A DNA stretch of 64,000 bases from an uncultured Alphaproteobacteria bacterium. Its GTDB lineage: Bacteria > Pseudomonadota > Alphaproteobacteria > Rs-D84. The first letter of the stretch is position 1. Each line of letters opens with the position of its first letter. The stretch is from positions 446,220-510,219 of the forward strand of contig CATLAX010000001.1 of the NCBI GenBank assembly GCA_949878575.1, written 5' to 3'. A program made the translations under genes and the position numbers. The notes under the pieces were generated by a model. The model was not told where the DNA came from. It made no database searches and saw only the letters and a program-made list of their open reading frames with translations. Of the stretch, positions 1 to 8,219 are shown piece by piece.

Positions 1-2
1 AT

Positions 3-1667
3 GCAATGTACAGTGCCACCGTGGGCGAACAGGCGATAAAAAACGACACCAGTGCGGCTGCAAACACATTAAGCGAGATTGGTGAATTGTTGTCAGGCAA
101 AAAAAAGGCGGATGCTTCAAATAATTCCGGGACATCGCTGGGGATTTTATCGTTGGATTTGACGGACGGTTTGGATGATATTTGGAGCGGTGGTGGCTCT
201 TCCCTGTTTGAAACATCCGCCGGCCAGGATTTAAGCACACTGGAGGGACAGAAACTGTTCAATTCCGCCAACAACCAGTGTTTGAAGTTGGTTGCGGAAT
301 CGTGTGAGAACAACGCGGTGCTGACCATGGCGCGCAGTGCGTACAATATTTTGATAACCCAAGACTGCAATGCGTATGAAAAGAAAATAAACAGCCAAAA
401 AGAAACTGTTGCAAAAACAGCGCGCGAGGCGGAAAAAATATTGCGCGACGCCCGTTTGGAAGAATATCGCGCCCATAATTCCGCCGATGTTAACGAATGT
501 ATTGCAAAGGTAAAAAGCGCCCTGACCCAGGAAACGGCATGCGGTGCAAATTATAAAAGATGCATGGATTACAGCGGTGCGTATATTGATGTAAATACCG
601 GCGAGGCTATTTATTCACCGCGGTTGTTTGAATTGACTGATATGATAATTCTTAACGGCGGATCCGATGTATTGGGGGCGAATCCGCGCTTTGCCCAGTT
701 TTTGGATTCAAAAAAGATGTTTGCGACAGCTGCACTGGATACGTGCCGCGACATATCAGATATTGTATGGCAGGAATTTAAGCGCAGCGCCCTGATAGAA
801 ATCGCCCAGGCCCAGGATGCAAAAATAGAAGAAATAAAGTCAACATGTGTCAGCACGATGGCGGAATGTTACGATACGCAGTCCGGTGCGTTAAAATCTT
901 TTGACAATACGACCAGTCAATATTCCGGTGCGACGGCGGCATATGCGGCCCGCTCAATGTGCCAGGACAAGGTTGCCGCGTGCGCGGCGCTGTATGCGGG
1001 GCCGAATGACACCCAGTGCCAGTTTGATGCAAACGGACGTCTGACGAACGGGGCGACATGCGGATTAAAGGCATTGGTTGATTTTGTGCAGACCGTTGAC
1101 AATGTGCGCGTGGCAGAGGGATGCGATACCGCCCTGACCAACTATGTCACAGACCTGTGTACGCCGAATGGTGACAAACAGCAGTATCCGTGGAATTGCC
1201 GCCTGATGTCAAAGAGTGATTTGGAGGCCAACCTGCGGGGGCGTGCGAATATGTATTGCAAGGATCCGGCAACCGGCAATATTGACGAGGCGGTTGTAGG
1301 CGACACGATTGACCGCCTGATAAGTGAGGTGGAAACGTCTTTGTATGAATTGATGGAAGAGCAATGCGAAAGCGATGAAATAAGCGGGCTGTGGGTTGAC
1401 AAGGATGATGCGGCTGGCGAAACCCGCGAGCAGGCCTTTTACACCACGGTATTCAATAATTCTAATTCGTCTGTTGCGGACGACCGCGGTGTATGTATTC
1501 AAAATACGGTAAAATATCAATGCATGGCCCAGGATGATGCGACGGGCGGAAAAGGATACGCCAAATTTGTTCCGGCCACCAACACCTGCGACTTTACTGT
1601 GGAATGGTATCAGATACAATGCAGTAAGTTGGGTGGATATTGGGAAAACAATATGTGTTATATATAA
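3..1667 (+). CDS. Cys-rich exported-type protein, 5' end outside window
   Basis: I do not recognise a named family. The reading frame is open to the left edge and the first in-window Met (base 6) is not followed by a signal peptide, so the N-terminus probably lies upstream. At least 553 residues are visible, with about 25 cysteines scattered in pairs, a charged helical stretch near residues 120-160 (KTAREAEKILRDARLEEY) and a Cys-containing C-terminus (ENNMCYI). The spacing and composition recall the exported Cys-rich protein at 42986-44245, suggesting one lineage-specific family. The gene ends 17 bases before a second Cys-rich secreted protein gene and is probably co-transcribed with it. An extracytoplasmic disulfide-bonded location is inferred. 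Confidence 0.75.
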   Translation, partial: AMYSATVGEQAIKNDTSAAANTLSEIGELLSGKKKADASNNSGTSLGILSLDLTDGLDDIWSGGGSSLFETSAGQDLSTLEGQKLFNSANNQCLKLVAESCENNAVLTMARSAYNILITQDCNAYEKKINSQKETVAKTAREAEKILRDARLEEYRAHNSADVNECIAKVKSALTQETACGANYKRCMDYSGAYIDVNTGEAIYSPRLFELTDMIILNGGSDVLGANPRFAQFLDSKKMFATAALDTCRDISDIVWQEFKRSALIEIAQAQDAKIEEIKSTCVSTMAECYDTQSGALKSFDNTTSQYSGATAAYAARSMCQDKVAACAALYAGPNDTQCQFDANGRLTNGATCGLKALVDFVQTVDNVRVAEGCDTALTNYVTDLCTPNGDKQQYPWNCRLMSKSDLEANLRGRANMYCKDPATGNIDEAVVGDTIDRLISEVETSLYELMEEQCESDEISGLWVDKDDAAGETREQAFYTTVFNNSNSSVADDRGVCIQNTVKYQCMAQDDATGGKGYAKFVPATNTCDFTVEWYQIQCSKLGGYWENNMCYI

Positions 1668-1684
1668 AAACATGGTAAAATTTT

Positions 1685-2869
1685 ATGAAAATGACAAATA
1701 AATTTCTTTTTTCTGTGTTTTTAGTGCTTGTTGCCGGGCCGGCCTTTGCCAAGGGGAAAGAGGCGAACAACATGCTGGACAGCTGGGGCGGTGCGGCAAT
1801 GTCGTATTGTTCATCCCACAATATAGATGATGCGTGCATAGGAAACAGCCTTGGCGGATGCAAAAACTGGAATAACGGTGCGCGGTCGCCAAACAGGGGT
1901 ACCTCAGATGATGAAATGGCGACGTTGATGCTGGTGGCGCGCGATATAAATGAGAACGGTGCCAAGTTTTGCGTAACCCAGGTTCAGGGGGCGAACAAAA
2001 ACAAGGGAAACGCATGGACGGTGTATTATAATCCGAATGGAAATATTACCAAATGTTTTTGGCTGTGCAAAGACGGACACAGCGGGGACGGATGCGGCGG
2101 TGGGGTTGCAACGACGTGTGATTCCGGAACGATATTAAAAAAAGATTTTGCAACATACAAACTGGCCACAAGTTCATCAGCCCCCAGTGTTGAAGGTGAA
2201 ATAGCAATGTTTCACTGGGATCACAATAAGGGGTGCGGCGTACATAAAAAACAAGAACACGACATGATTCTGGCTGTTTCCGGATGGACGCCGTCGGGCC
2301 ATGGCGCGTTTGTTAGACCGACGGTTGTTCGTGCCGAACGCAGCGGCTGGAAAGACATGGTTTCAACAGCCACAATGTGGTTTGCGGGAACTCCGACATT
2401 GCTGTGTAAAACGGGGTATAAGCCAAACGGCGGCCAGACTGATTGCGAGCCGATTAATAAAACGGAATGTGATAAAAACTCTTTGTGCCCCAGTTGGGCC
2501 GACGGCGGTTTTGATGCGACAAAGCATGTTTTAAAAGACAAGGATGGATGTTTTGAATATCGCTGTTCTGCCGCCGGGACCGCATTTGCATCAACAACCG
2601 ACCGCAGTTGTGTTGAATGTACCGGCGATAACCGTGTCGGTGTACCGGATGCCACCGGGGTTTGTGTAAAATGTCAGGTAGGCAAGATTTTTGACAATAA
2701 TTATCCGTCGTCCGGATACTGCAGGGATGCGGCAGAATATTCAACAAACGCCCTGTCTTTTGGAACCGGCAACAACAGAAACACGGAACTTAGCCGCCAG
2801 TGCTGGACAAAAATAGAACCGGATGAATACAAGGACTGTGTTACCGGTACAAATAAAACAGGCAAATAA
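1685..2869 (+). CDS. secreted cysteine-rich protein
   Basis: Unknown function. The product (394 aa) starts with a clear signal peptide (MKMTNKFLFSVFLVLVAGPAFA, cleavage near residue 22). The N-terminal half is Gly/Cys-rich with few repeats. From about residue 235 it becomes a Cys-rich array of the GYKPNGGQTDCEP type, like EGF/TNFR-like stalks elsewhere in this window (22064 and 59071 genes). A second in-frame Met at codon 3 is an alternative start. It follows the 5'-truncated Cys-rich gene by 17 bases and is followed by a strong intrinsic terminator, so the two probably form one transcription unit. Surface or periplasmic location is inferred from signal and cysteines. Confidence 0.8.
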   Translation: MKMTNKFLFSVFLVLVAGPAFAKGKEANNMLDSWGGAAMSYCSSHNIDDACIGNSLGGCKNWNNGARSPNRGTSDDEMATLMLVARDINENGAKFCVTQVQGANKNKGNAWTVYYNPNGNITKCFWLCKDGHSGDGCGGGVATTCDSGTILKKDFATYKLATSSSAPSVEGEIAMFHWDHNKGCGVHKKQEHDMILAVSGWTPSGHGAFVRPTVVRAERSGWKDMVSTATMWFAGTPTLLCKTGYKPNGGQTDCEPINKTECDKNSLCPSWADGGFDATKHVLKDKDGCFEYRCSAAGTAFASTTDRSCVECTGDNRVGVPDATGVCVKCQVGKIFDNNYPSSGYCRDAAEYSTNALSFGTGNNRNTELSRQCWTKIEPDEYKDCVTGTNKTGK

Positions 2870-2895
2870 AAAATCCCCGAACCGGGGATTTTTTT
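2870..2895. terminator. bidirectional intrinsic terminator
   Basis: Hairpin AATCCCCG/CGGGGATT with an AAC loop, flanked by A-run and T-run. It can end the Cys-rich gene on + and the XRE regulator on -. Confidence 0.85.
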
Positions 2896-3307
2896 ATGAT
2901 ATGCCGTTCAGCGTTTTTAGCAGTTTCATTATTGTCATGCGTGTTTCGTCCGTCGGCAGTTTCCAGTACAGATTGATAAGCTGCAAAGACTCGTTCTTGC
3001 CCAGCGGGTCGTCCGCGGCCTGTTCCACTACGTGTAACGAGCGGCTGGCGCGGGTTTCTTCGGGCATGTTTCCCGGCAGACCGGTAAAAAAGAATGATAC
3101 CGGCGTTTCCAGCAGTGTGCTAAGTTCAAACAAGCGTGCGGCAGAAACACGATTCCCCGCCGTTTCATACTTTTGTATCTGTTGAAATGTCACCCCGCAT
3201 TTTTTTGCCAGGTCTTTTTGTGACAGGCCCATCATTGTGCGTCTTAATTGTAACCGCTGGCCTATATGTTCATCAACCGCCGTGGGGGTAAAGGCTTTAC
3301 CACTCAT
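2894..3307 (-). CDS. XRE-family transcriptional regulator
   Basis: DNA-binding regulator of 137 aa. A Cro/cI-type helix-turn-helix occupies about residues 13-68 (IGQRLQLRRTMMGLSQKDLA, then VTFQQIQKYETAGNRVSAARL). The remainder, with a PVSFFFTGLPG segment, resembles the C-terminal part of alphaproteobacterial stand-alone XRE regulators. The start is supported by GGAG eight bases upstream. It is divergent from gpmI with about 130 AT-rich bases between them, so it could regulate itself or gpmI; that is inference. No operator was identified. Confidence 0.85.
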   Translation of the reverse strand: MSGKAFTPTAVDEHIGQRLQLRRTMMGLSQKDLAKKCGVTFQQIQKYETAGNRVSAARLFELSTLLETPVSFFFTGLPGNMPEETRASRSLHVVEQAADDPLGKNESLQLINLYWKLPTDETRMTIMKLLKTLNGIS

Positions 3308-3442
3308 CTTTTCATCTCCAGTACAATCTATGACATATGATATTTATCCTATTTATACAATTTTTCTTTTTCTTTTGCAATCAAAAAACTGTTGTGATAA
3401 CGTTGCCAGATGATGGAAAAATACAGAAAAATGGGGGAATTT

Positions 3443-4918
3443 ATGACAAAACCAGTTGTTTTATGTATTATGGACGGGGTGGGTATAAACCCCGATGCTG
3501 CGCACAATGCCGTGGCAATGGCAAAAATGCCTTTTTTTAACGATTTATTGAAAAAGTATCCGCATTCAATATTGAATGCCAGCGGGCCTGCGGTTGGTCT
3601 GCCGGATGGGACAATGGGTAACTCAGAGGTGGGGCATATAACGATGGGGGCCGGCCGGGTCGTGAATCAGTTCCTGCGTCGTTTTCAGATAGAAAACTGG
3701 GATGAAAACGTTGCCCTGCGCGATTTTATCGCGGATGTAAAGGCCCGTGGCGGCATTGTTCATTTTGCCGGCATGATGTCAGACGGACGCGTGCATTCAA
3801 ATCTGGATGACATGATTTTGATTATGCGGCGCGTGCTGGACGCCGGGTTGCGTCTGTGTATTCATTTTATTGCGGACGGGCGTGACACCCTGCCCCAGTC
3901 CGCGCCGGAATATATTGCGGCGTTGCAGCGTGCACTGGCGCCGTATCTGGCCGATGGACGCGCGTTTTTCGGCACTGTTTCCGGTCGCTATTACGCGATG
4001 GACAGAAATCAGAATCTGGATCGTACAGAGCTGGCGTTCAATGCCATTGCGTGCGCAAAATCAGAATTTACCGCCCCGACAATTGACGATGCGCTGCGCG
4101 ATGCGTACGGGCGCGGGGAAACGGATGAGTTCATAAAGCCGACCGTTATTGACGGTGATGTCGCCATTACGGACCGTGACGGATTTTTGTTCGGAAACTA
4201 TCGCAGCGACCGTGCCCGTCAGATTGTGCGTGCAATGCTGCAGACCGGTGCGCGCATGCTGTGTTTTTCACAATACGGCGAGGGATTGAACGAGCACTGC
4301 CCCGCCCTGTTGCCGGATGTGCCGGTAAAAAACACGCTGGGGGATGTTCTGGCGGCGGCCGGTAAATCACAGCTGCGTATTGCGGAAACAGAAAAATATA
4401 ATCATGTGACGTACTTTTTTGATGCAGAGCGAAATATAGAATTTCCACATTCTGAGAAAGTGCTGATTGCATCACCGGATGTTGCTACGTTTGACATGAA
4501 ACCGGAAATGTCCGCGATAGAGATTACGGATGCGTTGCTGCCCAAACTGGCCCTGTTTGATGTTGTTGTCTTAAACTATGCCAACGGGGACATGGTCGGC
4601 CATACAGGTAACGAGGCAGCAACCGTTAAGGCAATGGAAACACTGGATGCGCAACTGGCCCGGTTGGTGCCGGCGGTGTTGAAACTGGGTGGGACCGTTT
4701 TAATCACTGCAGATCATGGAAACGCCGAAAAGCTGTGGGATGACGAAAACAATGTCGCCTGGACTGCGCACACAACAAACCCTGTAAACTTTATTGTGGC
4801 GTCAAATGAAGCGCACACGGTTCATGACGGCGGTCTGGCCGATATTGCGCCGACTATATTAAAGCTGGCGAATATCGCCGTTCCGGCGGATATGACCGGA
4901 AAGTCTTTGATTGATTAA
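3443..4918 (+). CDS. gpmI: 2,3-bisphosphoglycerate-independent phosphoglycerate mutase
   Basis: Interconverts 3- and 2-phosphoglycerate in glycolysis using two Mn ions and a phosphoserine intermediate. Visible marks are the N-terminal metal site MDGVG (Asp11), the catalytic serine loop GTMGNSEVGH (Ser61), the substrate segment HFIADGRDTLP, and the C-terminal metal ligands in TADHGNAE. Length 491 aa is close to the family norm of about 510. The ORF track begins at 3410, but the Met at 3443 is preceded by GGGGGAA at good spacing and matches the family N-terminus, so I use it. Monocistronic, closed by a strong terminator. Confidence 0.96.
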   Translation: MTKPVVLCIMDGVGINPDAAHNAVAMAKMPFFNDLLKKYPHSILNASGPAVGLPDGTMGNSEVGHITMGAGRVVNQFLRRFQIENWDENVALRDFIADVKARGGIVHFAGMMSDGRVHSNLDDMILIMRRVLDAGLRLCIHFIADGRDTLPQSAPEYIAALQRALAPYLADGRAFFGTVSGRYYAMDRNQNLDRTELAFNAIACAKSEFTAPTIDDALRDAYGRGETDEFIKPTVIDGDVAITDRDGFLFGNYRSDRARQIVRAMLQTGARMLCFSQYGEGLNEHCPALLPDVPVKNTLGDVLAAAGKSQLRIAETEKYNHVTYFFDAERNIEFPHSEKVLIASPDVATFDMKPEMSAIEITDALLPKLALFDVVVLNYANGDMVGHTGNEAATVKAMETLDAQLARLVPAVLKLGGTVLITADHGNAEKLWDDENNVAWTAHTTNPVNFIVASNEAHTVHDGGLADIAPTILKLANIAVPADMTGKSLID

Positions 4919-4922
4919 AACA

Positions 4923-4946
4923 AGCGCCCCTTTTCGGGGCGTTTTT
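4923..4946 (+). terminator. gpmI terminator
   Basis: CGCCCC/GGGGCG stem with a TTTTC loop followed by TTTTT. Confidence 0.88.
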
Positions 4947-4952
4947 AATCGC

Positions 4953-4981
4953 TTGTGTTAATTTTGTAATTTATGTATAAT
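4953..4981 (+). promoter_or_regulatory. sigma-70-like promoter in gene-free stretch
   Basis: TTGTGT (4953-4958), 17-base spacer, TATAAT (4976-4981). Predicted start near 4988, immediately upstream of the structured intergenic region. Confidence 0.6.
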
Positions 4982-4987
4982 TTTATT

Positions 4988-5193
4988 GTCAATGGGATTT
5001 CCGTTGATGGGGTGTAACGACCCGGTGCAAGCGTTGGAGCAGATAACAACGGTGTTTTTTTGCACCGTTTTTACTGTTGTGACGGAATCATCTCCTGGCC
5101 ATTGGTCAGGAGGGTTGTGAAATATTCAATACACAGCACAATTCTTGCAATTGTCGTTAACCTCCTGACCACCACTTTAAATGGTGGTTTTTC
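4988..5193 (+). ncRNA. candidate structured RNA / attenuator leader, unknown family
   Basis: About 205 bases without a convincing gene and with several competing hairpins. CCGTTG (5001-5006) can pair with CAACGG (5047-5052). The latter overlaps the 5' arm of an ACGGTG/CACCGT hairpin (5049-5068) followed by TTTTT, so terminator and anti-terminator would exclude each other. Further on, CTCCTGGCC/GGTCAGGAG (5092-5112) competes with a perfect 10-bp pairing GGTCAGGAGG/CCTCCTGACC (5104-5113 with 5160/5161-5170). A last ACCACCA/TGGTGGT hairpin with T-run (5168-5193) is a terminator. The 5236 secreted protein gene follows. I could not match it to a riboswitch class, 6S or SRP RNA. It could be one attenuated leader or two adjacent small RNAs. 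Confidence 0.45.
5168..5193 (+). terminator. intrinsic terminator of intergenic RNA
   Basis: Stem ACCACCA/TGGTGGT, loop CTTTAAA, followed by a T-run. The 5' arm overlaps the CCTCCTGACC strand by three bases. Confidence 0.7.
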
Positions 5194-5235
5194 CGTATTG
5201 TATATATGCCGCATTAAAAGGGGGGGAAAACAAAA

Positions 5236-6357
5236 ATGTGTAAAATTGTGGCCGTGTGTGTTTTTGTTGTGTTGTGTGCGTCGGCGTGGGGCAGTAATTG
5301 CAATATCGGTGAATATGCCAAAGATGACGATTGTGTGGCGTGTCCCGGCGGCTATCCGTACAGCGTGCCAAATGCGGCCAGTGCAAACGATTGTTATTTA
5401 ATTACGGATGCCGGAAAATATGTGGCCGCCGCCGGTGCGCCGGAAAGCTTGTGTCCGGAAAATTATTATTGTCCCGGCGCAGCCCCGGTGTTTTATGATT
5501 TAAAAGACAGGTTTCAACCCATAGAGTACTTAAAAAGCACGGGGACGCAGTATATAGATACGGGAATTGTGTTAGGTTCAGACGTTGATACGAAGATGGT
5601 TTTTGAAAATGGACGCGTTGGGGGTGATCAGGCGCTGTTTGGGGTGTACGGGGCAAATAAAAGCTATTGGTTAAACGGATATAATAATATGGCCTATATC
5701 AGATACAATGAATATCGCCCGGTAGCGGAATCTAAGGGAGTTTTGCCGGTGGACGTTAAGCTGGTGCTGGAAATAAAACATGGCGACTGGATTTTGGATG
5801 GAAAAACATTATATTCAAATTCCGGCGAGTTTACCACGGGCCGTTCCGGATATTTGTTCGCATTTAACCGCGAAGATGACGGCAACAAATGGCCTCATAA
5901 ATCTTTGAAGGTTTATTCATTTGTGCAATGGCGCAATGGCACAGAGGTAATAAATTTGATTCCCGTATACGATTCCGTAAGGGATGAATGCGGTATGTTT
6001 GATGTCCTCTCAGGTAAATTTTTTGTAAATATCGGTACCGGAAAATTTGAATGCGGCCCCGTGACAGAAAATGTTGTCGGGCCTGACGGCGCGGCGTCTT
6101 GTGCGGCGGTAACAGATAATGTCGCGCCATATTCGCCGCACGGTTCAGAAGATGCGGCGGACTGTGGCCGTGTTTTGCTGTTTTCCGGCAATTACAAGTT
6201 ATACCTGCGGCCGGTGTCCCGCACAACGCACAGCTTAAAAGTAAAATTTGGCGACAAGATATTTTATGGCGACAGTACGGATTATGAATGCGGGCGCCTG
6301 CGTGTCATGTATGACGGAAAAACTATGTCCGTATGCAATATGGATGCGGATATTTAG
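5236..6357 (+). CDS. secreted Cys-rich protein with LamG/concanavalin-like domain
   Basis: Product of 373 aa. A signal peptide (VCVFVVLCASAWGSNC, residues 6-21) is followed by a short Cys-rich stalk with CPGGYPY and YYCPGA motifs. From about residue 92 there is a domain starting EYLKSTGTQYIDTG and ending near GTGKFECGP. That pattern is typical of a LamG-like jelly-roll found mostly in secreted and phage-associated proteins of gut Firmicutes and Bacteroidetes. A second Cys-containing module follows. A ligand- or carbohydrate-binding surface role is inferred. A GGGGGG tract lies upstream of the ATG. The last 4 bases overlap the convergent tadA stop. It is preceded by the structured intergenic region, which may control it. 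Confidence 0.8.
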   Translation: MCKIVAVCVFVVLCASAWGSNCNIGEYAKDDDCVACPGGYPYSVPNAASANDCYLITDAGKYVAAAGAPESLCPENYYCPGAAPVFYDLKDRFQPIEYLKSTGTQYIDTGIVLGSDVDTKMVFENGRVGGDQALFGVYGANKSYWLNGYNNMAYIRYNEYRPVAESKGVLPVDVKLVLEIKHGDWILDGKTLYSNSGEFTTGRSGYLFAFNREDDGNKWPHKSLKVYSFVQWRNGTEVINLIPVYDSVRDECGMFDVLSGKFFVNIGTGKFECGPVTENVVGPDGAASCAAVTDNVAPYSPHGSEDAADCGRVLLFSGNYKLYLRPVSRTTHSLKVKFGDKIFYGDSTDYECGRLRVMYDGKTMSVCNMDADI

Positions 6358-6803
6358 TTCTTAGTGCGGCGGCGGCGAAAAAAATCCCGCAGCATTTGTG
6401 CCGATGCATCCGCATGTTCCGGAATTTGTGTTACTTTCGGGTGCCACAGATGGCGGTCTGTTTCAAAGATTTTTGCATTGGATGTTATGCCCCCGCCCTT
6501 TTCATCCGCGGTGGCAAAATATATGTGACGAATCCGCGCAAAAGATATGGCCGTTGCGCACATTGCACACGGTTCCAGTGATACGTATATGTCGCATTCG
6601 TCCAGAAATTTTTGGCCCAGTTTTTTACACGCCCTGTTTATCGCCACAATTTCCGCATGCAGTGTCGGGTTTCTTTGCTGCTGCACCTTGTTTTCGCCGC
6701 GTGCGATGATGCGGCCGTTTTGCACGATAACTGCGCCTATCGGTACATCGTCGTGTTCTGCGGCGCGCCGGGCCAAAATTAAAGCTTGTTTCATAAAATC
6801 CAT
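6354..6803 (-). CDS. tadA: tRNA-specific adenosine deaminase
   Basis: Converts A34 to inosine in tRNA-Arg(ACG) so one tRNA reads several Arg codons. The 149-aa protein has the zinc/catalytic signature of cytidine-deaminase-fold enzymes: HAE at 49-51 (Glu51 the proton shuttle) and PCAMC at 78-82 (two zinc cysteines). N-terminal DVPIGAVIV and FLDECDIYVSLEP are typical of TadA. The basic C-terminus (FFRRRRTKN) would suit tRNA binding. It is divergent from rsmD with only 17 bases between starts, so the promoters must overlap the coding ends. Confidence 0.95.
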   Translation of the reverse strand: MDFMKQALILARRAAEHDDVPIGAVIVQNGRIIARGENKVQQQRNPTLHAEIVAINRACKKLGQKFLDECDIYVSLEPCAMCATAISFARIRHIYFATADEKGGGITSNAKIFETDRHLWHPKVTQIPEHADASAQMLRDFFRRRRTKN

Positions 6804-6820
6804 GCGATAAAGTATATATT

Positions 6821-7363
6821 ATGGATTCAAAATTGCAAATCATTTCCGGGGAATTTCGCGGACGCAAACTGCGCCTGCCCCGCGATGCGCGGCCCACCCA
6901 GAACCGGGCGCGCGTGGCGCTGTTTAATATGCTGCAATCGTTGAATGTTGTGCCAAATGTTGTCTGGGACACCTTTGCCGGCAGTGGCGCCTTTGGGATT
7001 GAGTGTTTGTCACGCTGGGGTGGATGCCGTGTTTTGTTTACAGATGTTGCACCGGCGACCGTGCGGGCAAATCTGGCGGCGTTGAACATCGGCGCGCGTG
7101 CATCCGTTGTTGCCGGTGATGCGGTGGCAGAGACATCAAAATGCGCCGCCAATGCCGATTTGATATTTATAGATCCGCCGTACGCCATGTCGGATTTGGG
7201 CGCTGCCGTGTTAAAAAAGGCGGCGGCCGTATGCGGGGCCGGTACTATTGTCATATGGGAACAGGATGACGCGGCGGCCGCAATGCCGGATGTGGAAAAA
7301 TGGGAAATTCTGCGGGACAAACGGTACGGGCGCGCCCGCTTTATTATCATGCGGCGCATGTAA
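6821..7363 (+). CDS. rsmD: 16S rRNA (guanine966-N2)-methyltransferase
   Basis: SAM-dependent methylation of G966 in 16S rRNA. The 180-aa protein shows the N-terminal RsmD signature (IISGEFRGRKLRLP, then RPTQNRARVALFNML), SAM-binding motif I (DTFAGSGAFGIECLS) and catalytic motif IV (FIDPPYAMSD). Length matches the family. It follows tadA head-to-head and precedes rplY by about 107 bases, which hold a separate promoter. Confidence 0.93.
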   Translation: MDSKLQIISGEFRGRKLRLPRDARPTQNRARVALFNMLQSLNVVPNVVWDTFAGSGAFGIECLSRWGGCRVLFTDVAPATVRANLAALNIGARASVVAGDAVAETSKCAANADLIFIDPPYAMSDLGAAVLKKAAAVCGAGTIVIWEQDDAAAAMPDVEKWEILRDKRYGRARFIIMRRM

Positions 7364-7376
7364 ATTAATAAAAACC

Positions 7377-7405
7377 TTGATTTTTCAAAATATTTGGTAA
7401 ATAAT
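7377..7405 (+). promoter_or_regulatory. rplY promoter
   Basis: TTGATT, 17-base spacer, AATAATTGC. The same arrangement (TTGACT-17-AATAATTGC) stands before rpsP, so two ribosomal protein units share one promoter form. Confidence 0.65.
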
Positions 7406-7470
7406 TGCGTCTGCGCGGCACCCTTGGAGGTCGCGTGGAAAACAAACAAATGCTATAAAAGGATATAAAA

Positions 7471-8091
7471 ATGGCAATCAATTTAAATGCAGAGATTCGC
7501 AGTGTTGCCGGCAAGGGGGCCGCACGCAGCATCCGCAACAACAAAAACATCCCCGCTGTTATTTATGGTGAAAAAAAGGCGCCGGTCGCGATTGAATTGA
7601 ACGGGCGTGACTTTGAATTGTTAATCAGAACACCGGGTTTGCGGACAAAATTGTTTCAAATTAAAACAGCAAACGGCGTTGAAGACGCAATGCTGATGGA
7701 TATTCAATATCATCCTGTAACCGATGCCGTTATTCACGCAGACTTTAAACGTATTGATGTTAAAAAGCCTGTCAACGTTGTTGTTCCGGTTGAGGTTGTA
7801 AATGCCGAACTGTCCAAGGGACTGAAACTGGGTGGCGTGTTGAACTTTGCCGTACGTAAGGTTGCATTGCGCGGCTTGGTTGACGCGATACCTGAAAAAA
7901 TCACGATAGATTTGTCGGCGCTTACCATCGGCGACGTGGTTCACGGAACAGATCTGACTTTGCCAAAGGGTATTGAACTGGGCCTGCACCAGGCGGATTT
8001 GGCATTTGTTACCATTGGCGGTAAAATGCCGGAAGAAGCGGATGCTGCAAAACCTGCGGCGGCCGCGGCGGCTGCGCCTGCAAAGAAATAA
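7471..8091 (+). CDS. rplY: 50S ribosomal protein L25 (CTC/TL5 type)
   Basis: Binds 5S rRNA in the large subunit. The 206-aa protein is the long two-domain form: an N-terminal L25 domain (GKGAARSIRNNKNIPAVIYG, about 1-95) and the CTC/TL5 beta domain (DIQYHPVTDAVIHADF onward, PVEVVN, LPKGIEL). It ends in a low-complexity Ala/Lys tail. Start supported by AAAGGATATAAAA before ATG. It is a single gene with its own promoter, a roughly 60-base leader that can fold (CGCG..ACC/GGT..CGCG) and a strong terminator. Confidence 0.95.
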   Translation: MAINLNAEIRSVAGKGAARSIRNNKNIPAVIYGEKKAPVAIELNGRDFELLIRTPGLRTKLFQIKTANGVEDAMLMDIQYHPVTDAVIHADFKRIDVKKPVNVVVPVEVVNAELSKGLKLGGVLNFAVRKVALRGLVDAIPEKITIDLSALTIGDVVHGTDLTLPKGIELGLHQADLAFVTIGGKMPEEADAAKPAAAAAAAPAKK

Positions 8092-8109
8092 TGGTTTGCA
8101 GCATATAAT

Positions 8110-8137
8110 AAAAATCGCCCGTTTGGGCGATTTTTTT
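8110..8137 (+). terminator. rplY terminator
   Basis: AAAATCGCCC/GGGCGATTTT stem with GTTT loop and T-run. Confidence 0.9.
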
Positions 8138-8156
8138 GTTATTTTTTTCCTGTGGT

Positions 8157-8185
8157 CTTGAAATGCTTTTTCGTGTTCACTATAT
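8157..8185 (+). promoter_or_regulatory. probable heat-shock promoter of dnaK
   Basis: CTTGAAA (8157-8163) and CACTATAT (8178-8185) resemble the alphaproteobacterial RpoH pattern (CTTGAAA and CNNTATNT). It can also be read as sigma-70 (TTGAAA-17-TATATC). Confidence 0.6.
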
Positions 8186-8219
8186 CACATGCAAACAGAG
8201 ATTTAGCAAGGAGTGAAAA

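Noticed and set aside
4988-5193. 6S RNA, SRP RNA or known riboswitch
   Set aside because: No GGAAGGAAGC-type SRP loop, no typical 6S bubble and no conserved core of FMN, TPP, cobalamin, SAM or glycine classes was visible.
5060-5401. 113-aa plus-strand ORF over the intergenic RNA
   Set aside because: It spans a terminator and another frame of the 5236 gene; no ribosome site or family resemblance.
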